Origin: Spirochaetia bacterium
GTDB taxonomy: Bacteria > Spirochaetota > Leptospirae > Leptospirales > Leptonemataceae
DNA length: 10,789 bases
Assembly (NCBI GenBank): GCA_016195395.1
Contig: JACPZR010000378.1
Span: 1-10,789, forward strand
Direction: 5' to 3'
A program made the position numbers and the translations under genes. Of this stretch, positions 7,049-10,789 are shown piece by piece. The number at the start of each line of letters is the position of its first letter. Position 1 is the first letter of the stretch. The notes under the pieces are model-generated. The model did not search any database. It was not told the origin of the DNA and was given only the letters and a program-made list of their open reading frames with translations.

Positions 7049-7366
7049 ATGGAACTGAAGACAAAACTGAAAAGCGGTGATGAGGTCGTGGTGGTTTCCG
7101 GCTCCCAGAAAGGGAAGCGCGGCAAGATCATGCACATTGATCGCAAGAAGAAACGGGTCTATGTGCAGGGCGTAAACCGAATCAAGCGCTTCCAGCGGCC
7201 CACCCAGGAAAACCCTAAGGGCGGGGTGATCGAGGTGGAAGCATCTATGCACATCTCGAACGTTATGTTCTATGATTCAAAAACCAAGAAGGGCGTCCGT
7301 CTTGGCAGACGTGCAGACAAGGACAAGAAAGTCCGTGTATCGCGGCCTGAAGGCAAAGAGGTGTAA
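7049..7366 (+). CDS. rplX: 50S ribosomal protein L24
   Basis: L24 is an assembly-initiating 23S rRNA-binding protein near the exit tunnel. The 105-residue product carries a KOW motif at about 7-33 ([24 protein letters not shown]), then [40 protein letters not shown], which is typical of bacterial L24, with KKGVRLGRR near the end. I chose the ATG at 7049, which follows AGG at 7037-7039 by 9 bases. A GTG one codon upstream (7046) is in frame and cannot be excluded. The TAA stop shares a base with an ATG of the next gene. Confidence 0.96.
   Translation: MELKTKLKSGDEVVVVSGSQKGKRGKIMHIDRKKKRVYVQGVNRIKRFQRPTQENPKGGVIEVEASMHISNVMFYDSKTKKGVRLGRRADKDKKVRVSRPEGKEV
7357..7362 (+). promoter_or_regulatory. 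Shine-Dalgarno sequence deciding the rplE start
   Basis: AGAGGT lies at the end of rplX. Two consecutive ATG codons follow, at 7366 and 7369. The spacing is only about 3-4 bases to the first but about 6-7 to the second, which favours 7369. Confidence 0.55.
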
Positions 7367-7368
7367 TG

Positions 7369-7911
7369 ATGGCGGGGTTGCAGAAAACATACCGCGAAAA
7401 GGTCGTGCCTGATCTGATGAAGCAATTTGGCTTCAAATCAGTGATGCAGGTGCCTAAGCTTGAGAAGGTCGTATTGAATGTCGGCGTCGGTGACGCGGCC
7501 ACAGACCCTAAGGCGTTGGAATCAGCAATCGAAGAGATGACCTTGATCGCAGGGCAGAAACCCGTAAAGACAATTGCACGCAAGTCAATCGCGGGTTTCA
7601 AGATCCGTGAAGGCATGGCGCTGGGTTGCTGCGTAACATTGCGTGGAGAAAGGATGTATGAGTTTCTTGAGAGACTCATCTGCATCGCTCTTCCGCGCGT
7701 TCGTGACTTCAAAGGCATCAGCGGCAAGAGCTTTGACGAAAGGGGAAACTACAATTTCTCCATTAAAGAGCAGATCATTTTTCCAGAGATCGACGTGGAT
7801 AAGGTTGATACATACCACGGAATGAACGTCACAGTAGTGACTACAGCAAAGAATGTAGAAGAGGGGAAGGCTCTGCTTGCCGGATTGGGAATGCCTTTCC
7901 GGAAGAACTAA
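7369..7911 (+). CDS. rplE: 50S ribosomal protein L5
   Basis: L5 binds 5S rRNA with L18 and contacts the P-site tRNA and the 30S head. The 180 residues match the family (about 179 in E. coli). Marks are [36 protein letters not shown], the [30 protein letters not shown] block, [18 protein letters not shown], then [22 protein letters not shown] and [11 protein letters not shown]. The frame opens with two ATG codons; I prefer the second (MAGLQ) because of the Shine-Dalgarno spacing and because MA- starts are common in this family. The first, at 7366, would share a base with the rplX stop. A 24-base gap to rpsN follows. Confidence 0.97.
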   Translation: MAGLQKTYREKVVPDLMKQFGFKSVMQVPKLEKVVLNVGVGDAATDPKALESAIEEMTLIAGQKPVKTIARKSIAGFKIREGMALGCCVTLRGERMYEFLERLICIALPRVRDFKGISGKSFDERGNYNFSIKEQIIFPEIDVDKVDTYHGMNVTVVTTAKNVEEGKALLAGLGMPFRKN

Positions 7912-7935
7912 TCAAGTAGAGTTTTGAGGTAATAC

Positions 7936-8121
7936 ATGGCGAAGAAGTGCAAAATAGAGAAGCACAATCGGAAACCCGCCTTCAAGGTGCGGCATCACAA
8001 CCGTTGCCCTGTGTGTGGTAGACCGCGTGGTTTTATGCGTCGGTTCAATATGTGCCGTATTTGTTTCCGTAAACTGGCCGGCTTTGGCCAAATCCCCGGC
8101 GTAATTAAGTCGTCTTGGTGA
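7936..8121 (+). CDS. rpsN: 30S ribosomal protein S14, zinc-binding type
   Basis: S14 sits in the 30S head next to S3 and S10. The 61-residue length and the four cysteines at 24, 27, 40 and 43 (CPVC and CRIC, spaced CX2C-X12-CX2C) identify the short zinc-ribbon form, often called rpsZ or type Z, not the about 101-residue cysteine-free form of E. coli. The rest is typical: [31 protein letters not shown], then the near-invariant ending IPGVIKSSW. Some bacteria also carry a cysteine-free paralogue under zinc control; none lies in this window. GAGGT at 7926-7930, 5 bases before the ATG, supports the start. Confidence 0.97.
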   Translation: MAKKCKIEKHNRKPAFKVRHHNRCPVCGRPRGFMRRFNMCRICFRKLAGFGQIPGVIKSSW

Positions 8122-8131
8122 GGTTGAATGC

Positions 8132-8527
8132 ATGAGTCTGTGTGATCCTATTGCAGATATGCTGACGCGCATTCGGAATGCTTCGAATGCAAAGAAGAGT
8201 CACGTCAGCTTTCCGGGTTCTAAACTGAAACTTTCTATCTTGGATATACTCAAGAAAGAGGGATTCATTGAGAACTATACGGTAAAGAAAGAAAGCCGCA
8301 AGTCGGACTTAGAAGTGAAACTGAAATACTTCGAGAAGGAGCCCGTCATCCAGCAGATGGAACGTGTTTCGCGACCCGGTCGTCGGTACTATGTTCAGGC
8401 AAAAGACCTGAGACCGGTGCGGAATAACCTGGGTATATCGATAGTCTCGACCTCACAGGGTGTGATGACGGGACGCCGCGCGCGCAGTCTGAACGTCGGC
8501 GGCGAGATAATCTGCCGGGTATGGTGA
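8132..8527 (+). CDS. rpsH: 30S ribosomal protein S8
   Basis: S8 is a primary 16S rRNA-binding protein of the central domain and, in E. coli, the autogenous repressor of the spc operon. The 131 residues fit. The opening [42 protein letters not shown] is diagnostic, and the C-terminal rRNA-binding loop [18 protein letters not shown] (STS at 106-108) is intact. GAGG at 8120-8123, overlapping the rpsN stop, provides the ribosome binding site. An out-of-frame ATG at 8128 precedes the true start and is ignored. I looked at the rplX-rplE junction, where the E. coli S8 operator lies, and could not recognise a convincing copy by eye. Confidence 0.97.
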   Translation: MSLCDPIADMLTRIRNASNAKKSHVSFPGSKLKLSILDILKKEGFIENYTVKKESRKSDLEVKLKYFEKEPVIQQMERVSRPGRRYYVQAKDLRPVRNNLGISIVSTSQGVMTGRRARSLNVGGEIICRVW

Positions 8528-8533
8528 TCGAAT

Positions 8534-9085
8534 ATGTCTAGAGTGGGAAAAGCTATCATTGCGCTCCCTCAGGGAGTTCAGGTGACCGCCAAAGGTCATG
8601 AGCTGGCCGTGAAAGGTCCTCTGGGCGAGGTAATGTCTCCTCTCCCAGAAGGTATCAGTCTGGTTGTTGAGGGCACCTCAGCGAAGCTCGAAAGAAAGAA
8701 CGATGAGCGTGCACTGCGCGCCAAACACGGGATGGCCCGCGCTATCTTGAACAACTGTGTCATCGGCGTCAGCAAGGGCTGGATGAAGAAGCTCGAGCTG
8801 GTGGGCGTGGGATACCGCGCACAGCTGAAAGGCGCAGAGCTGTCGTTTTCTCTGGGATACTCGCATGACGTGAAGTATCCGTTGCCCGCGGGCATTAAGG
8901 CCCAGGTCACGGACCAGACCAAGATCGAGCTGACTGGGATCGACCGTCAGAAGGTGGGCCAAGTGGCCGCCGAGATTCGCGCGCTACGACCGCCGGAGCC
9001 GTATAAAGGCAAAGGTGTTAAGTACGCAGACGAAGTCATTCGCCGGAAAGCCGGTAAAACCGGGAAAGCCGGTAAAGGGAAGTAA
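8534..9085 (+). CDS. rplF: 50S ribosomal protein L6
   Basis: L6 binds 23S rRNA near the sarcin-ricin loop and the factor-binding site. The 183 residues comprise the duplicated L6 fold: the first half opens MSRVGKAIIALPQGV and includes VKGPLGE and the second half holds KLELVGVGYRAQLKGAELSFSLGYSH, then GIDRQKVGQVAAEIRALRPPEPYKGKGVKYADEVIRRKAGK, the strongest family signature. The tail at 172-183 is a tandem KAG-type repeat (KAGKTGKAGKGK) slightly longer than in many L6 proteins. The Shine-Dalgarno is weak, and the ATG lies 6 bases after the rpsH stop, so translation probably depends on coupling to rpsH. Confidence 0.97.
   Translation: MSRVGKAIIALPQGVQVTAKGHELAVKGPLGEVMSPLPEGISLVVEGTSAKLERKNDERALRAKHGMARAILNNCVIGVSKGWMKKLELVGVGYRAQLKGAELSFSLGYSHDVKYPLPAGIKAQVTDQTKIELTGIDRQKVGQVAAEIRALRPPEPYKGKGVKYADEVIRRKAGKTGKAGKGK
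9047..9082 (+). repeat. Short tandem repeat encoding the L6 tail
   Basis: The 12-base string AAAGCCGGTAAA occurs at 9047-9058 and again at 9065-9076, an 18-base period that encodes KAGKTG then KAGKGK. The same bases contain small overlapping inverted repeats, such as CCGGT-AAA-ACCGG at 9051-9063. It reads most simply as expansion of a basic, disordered protein tail. Confidence 0.6.
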
Positions 9086-9103
9086 TCCGCTTAGGGTAAT
9101 TGT

Positions 9104-9460
9104 ATGGAACGTCTTGTTCAGAAAAGAGAGCGTCTTCAGCGCCGGGTGCAGAGAACCCGTTTATCAATCCGCCCGAAGTCATTTCGGGCGCGCATGGTGG
9201 TCAACCGGTCGAACCGATACATTTCGGTGCAGATCATTGACGATGCCAAAGGCACAACGCTTTGCGCAGCATCTACGCAGGACGAGGCCATCAAGGGCGG
9301 GCGTAACAAGGATGCGGCTAAGAAGCTGGGCGAACTGATCGCTGCCCGCGCAAAGGAGAAGGGAATTACGAAAGTGGTTCTTGATCGACGCGGTCGCTTG
9401 TACCACGGCCGCATTGCAGCGTTTGCTGAAGCGGCCAGAGAGAAAGGGTTGGAGTTCTAG
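9104..9460 (+). CDS. rplR: 50S ribosomal protein L18
   Basis: L18 joins L5 in binding 5S rRNA and anchoring it in the central protuberance. The 118 residues are the usual length. The basic N-terminal segment [12 protein letters not shown] is followed by [31 protein letters not shown], the core strand pattern of L18, then [48 protein letters not shown], which matches the family end (FDRxGxxYHGRVxALAxAARExGLxF) closely. AGGG at 9093-9096 lies 7 bases before the ATG. rpsE begins 3 bases after the stop. Confidence 0.97.
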   Translation: MERLVQKRERLQRRVQRTRLSIRPKSFRARMVVNRSNRYISVQIIDDAKGTTLCAASTQDEAIKGGRNKDAAKKLGELIAARAKEKGITKVVLDRRGRLYHGRIAAFAEAAREKGLEF

Positions 9461-9463
9461 TCA

Positions 9464-9970
9464 ATGTTGCACCAAGAGATAGAGAAAGAACTGGCCGAGA
9501 AGGTCGTAAAAATCAACCGTGTATCCAAGGTGGTGAAAGGGGGACGTCGTTTCTCCTTCAACGCTCTGGCCGTGGTAGGCGATCAATCAGGCCGCGTGGG
9601 TATGGGAATTGGGAAAGCGAACGAAGTCCCTGACGCGATTCGTAAAGCCATTGAGACCGCCCGCCGTCACATGGTGAAAGTGCACCTGACCCGGAAGAAC
9701 ACCATTCCACACGAAGTGGAAGGATCTTTCAAGGCTACCACTGTGATTCTTCGCCCTGCAACTCCTGGAACCGGGATCATTGCGGGTGAAGCTGTACGGT
9801 CGGTTGTAGAGCAGGCCGGCGTGCATGACGTTCTTTCAAAAGTGGTAGGATCCAAGAATGCCATCAACGTTACTCGCGCAACCATGGACGCACTGCGGCG
9901 CCTGGAACTGCCGAGCATGTCAGCCAAGAAACGCGGAATTTCCCTGAACCAAGTGTTTGGGCGCGAATAA
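9464..9970 (+). CDS. rpsE: 30S ribosomal protein S5
   Basis: S5 helps control translational fidelity and forms part of the mRNA entry channel with S3 and S4. The 168 residues match the family. The N-terminal double-stranded-RNA-binding-like domain reads [27 protein letters not shown], then [31 protein letters not shown]. The C-terminal domain holds [49 protein letters not shown]. The loop KVVKGGRRF, where spectinomycin-resistance changes arise in other bacteria, is unaltered in length. GGAG at 9451-9454, inside the end of rplR, lies 9 bases before the ATG. Confidence 0.97.
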   Translation: MLHQEIEKELAEKVVKINRVSKVVKGGRRFSFNALAVVGDQSGRVGMGIGKANEVPDAIRKAIETARRHMVKVHLTRKNTIPHEVEGSFKATTVILRPATPGTGIIAGEAVRSVVEQAGVHDVLSKVVGSKNAINVTRATMDALRRLELPSMSAKKRGISLNQVFGRE

Positions 9971-9982
9971 GCGGAGAAGACC

Positions 9983-10183
9983 ATGGCAGAGCAATTTGTA
10001 AAAGTAAAACTCGTAAAAAGCCCCATCGGGCGGTTTCCTATACACCGCCGCACACTGCGGGCTTTGGGTCTGCGTCGTGTTGGACACGAACGGATCCATA
10101 AAGTAACCCCCGTTATCCAGGGCATGATTGATCAGGTCGCTTACATGCTGACGGTTGAGGCGACTACCGAGAAGAGAGCCTGA
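9983..10183 (+). CDS. rpmD: 50S ribosomal protein L30
   Basis: L30 is a small 50S protein of unclear necessity that is lost in some bacteria; its presence here is therefore informative. The 66 residues are slightly more than the typical 58-62. The family pattern is clear: VKVKLVKSPIGRFPIHRRTLRALGLRRVGHERIHKVTPVIQGMIDQVAYMLTVE, with KSPIG near the start and LGLRRxxxxxxxxxTPxIxGMI in the middle. The last residues (ATTEKRA) are an ordinary tail. GGAG at 9973-9976 lies 6 bases before the ATG. The following 41-base gap before rplO is the longest in the window. Confidence 0.96.
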   Translation: MAEQFVKVKLVKSPIGRFPIHRRTLRALGLRRVGHERIHKVTPVIQGMIDQVAYMLTVEATTEKRA

Positions 10184-10196
10184 GCCGATACTCGGC
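10184..10196 (+). other. Small perfect inverted repeat just after rpmD
   Basis: GCCGA-TAC-TCGGC starts immediately after the rpmD TGA and could form a 5-bp stem with a 3-base loop. It lacks a following T run, so it is not a convincing intrinsic terminator, and rplO downstream is expected to be in the same operon. It may be a chance palindrome or a minor RNA-stability or attenuating element. Confidence 0.3.
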
Positions 10197-10224
10197 GCGG
10201 CTGATTTAGAAAAGGCTGAAAGCA

Positions 10225-10789
10225 ATGAAAGAAAAGAAGACTGAAATATTGAATTATTCGTCCCTTCTTCCTGCACGAAAGGAGAAGAAGGAACCCCGCA
10301 AGAGCGGAATCGAACCGTTGAAGCCGGCGCCCGGCAGCCGTAAGAAGCGCATGCGCTTGGGACGCGGTCGGAGCTCTGGAAAGGGTAAGACGAGTGGTAA
10401 AGGCCAGAAAGGACAGAAGTCCCGTCAGGGCTACAGCCAGAAGCGCGGTTTTGAAGGGGGGCAGACGAGATTGTTGCTCCGCATCCCAAAACGCGGCTTC
10501 ACGAACATCCACAAGAAAGAATATCAGGTGATCAATCTTTGGGGCCTGACCAAGAAAGGCGCAGCCGGTAACCTTGGACCGGATGAGCTGAAGAAGCTGG
10601 GTCTGATAGCGGATCCCAAGCTGCCGATCAAGATTCTGGGAACCGGAGACATCAAAGGCGCCCTGAACCTTACCGTTGACGCTGCATCAAACAGCGCACG
10701 CACGAAGATTGAAGCCGCAGGCGGCAAGATCAGCATTCGGCCGGGACGGAAGCCGGCGCCACCCAAGGTCAAGAAAGCCAAGAAGACTG
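10225..10789 (+). CDS. rplO: 50S ribosomal protein L15 with N-terminal extension (3' end outside window)
   Basis: L15 is a late-binding 50S assembly protein. The frame is open from the ATG at 10225 to the window edge, giving 188 codons and no stop. The family core begins at about residue 29: IEPLKPAPGSRKKRMRLGRG, then SSGKGKTSGKGQKGQKSR, GFEGGQTRLLLRIPKRGF, YQVINLWGL, KILGTGDIKGALNLTVDAAS and KIEAAGGKI. Ahead of it lie about 28 residues (MKEKKTEILNYSSLLPARKE and following) that the usual 145-150 residue L15 lacks. No ATG or GTG sits at the standard start, and an in-frame TAG at 10207 closes the frame upstream, so the extension appears genuine; the TTG of codon 32 would cut into the core. The visible C-terminus has a basic tail (PPKVKKAKKT) that continues past the edge. 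Leptospiral L15, as I recall it, is also extended at the N-terminus. The Shine-Dalgarno is weak. secY would be expected next. Confidence 0.95.
   Translation, partial: MKEKKTEILNYSSLLPARKEKKEPRKSGIEPLKPAPGSRKKRMRLGRGRSSGKGKTSGKGQKGQKSRQGYSQKRGFEGGQTRLLLRIPKRGFTNIHKKEYQVINLWGLTKKGAAGNLGPDELKKLGLIADPKLPIKILGTGDIKGALNLTVDAASNSARTKIEAAGGKISIRPGRKPAPPKVKKAKKT

Noticed and set aside
7341..7396. Possible S8 operator at the rplX-rplE junction
   Set aside because: CGCGG at 7341 and CCGCG at 7392 are complementary, but the span is long and I could not recognise the S8-binding core by eye. A covariance-model search would be needed.
9920..10512. Two - strand open frames of 189 and 123 codons opposite rpmD and rplO
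   Set aside because: They overlap each other and certain sense genes. Their serine/leucine-rich translations look like the complement of lysine/arginine-rich coding DNA.

Overview
This window is an uninterrupted bacterial translation-machinery locus, all on the + strand: the 3' end of fusA, a complete tuf, and then the S10 and spc operon gene series in canonical order. The order is rpsJ-rplC-rplD-rplW-rplB-rpsS-rplV-rpsC-rplP-rpmC-rpsQ-rplN-rplX-rplE-rpsN-rpsH-rplF-rplR-rpsE-rpmD-rplO, with rplO running off the right edge. No gene of the usual series is missing or broken. I see no mobile element, RNA gene, CRISPR array or inserted accessory gene, and no stretch over about 41 bases lacks a gene.

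Layout. Bases 1-1475 hold the two GTPase elongation factors (EF-G end, then EF-Tu). Bases 1478-6643 are the S10 block, from S10 to S17. Bases 6640-10789 are the spc block, from L14 to L15. Gaps run from 4-base overlaps to 41 bases. Four junctions share or nearly share stop and start codons (rplC/rplD, rplD/rplW, rpsQ/rplN, rplX/rplE), and several Shine-Dalgarno sequences lie inside the upstream stop region. I see no convincing internal promoter or terminator, so the simplest reading is one long co-transcribed unit with much translational coupling. The tuf-rpsJ gap is only 2 bases, so an E. coli-type S10 leader has no room just upstream of rpsJ.

Organism. Base composition looks balanced to slightly GC-rich by eye (not counted). 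EF-Tu, S10, L2, L14, L29 and L15 resemble, as I remember them, spirochaete proteins of the Leptospira type. Examples are the ATSHQEYE stretch in EF-Tu, the ARSL-containing L29 core, the GGR (not GGG) motif in L2, the long L14 loop and the N-terminally extended L15. S14 is the short zinc-binding type. A relative of Leptonema, Turneriella or an uncultured Leptospirales-like lineage is a reasonable guess, but it rests on memory and not on a search.

Function. The encoded proteins build much of the 50S exit tunnel and peptidyl-transferase surroundings (L2, L3, L4, L16, L22, L23, L24, L29) and the 30S head, decoding and mRNA-entry regions (S3, S5, S8, S10, S14, S19). They are made alongside the factors that deliver aminoacyl-tRNA (EF-Tu) and translocate it (EF-G). 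The window is conserved housekeeping DNA, and I find no undescribed system in it. The points worth a second look are protein-level: a 73-residue lysine-rich tail on L29, an N-terminal extension on L15, an enlarged L14 loop, and altered residues in normally invariant L2 and EF-Tu motifs.
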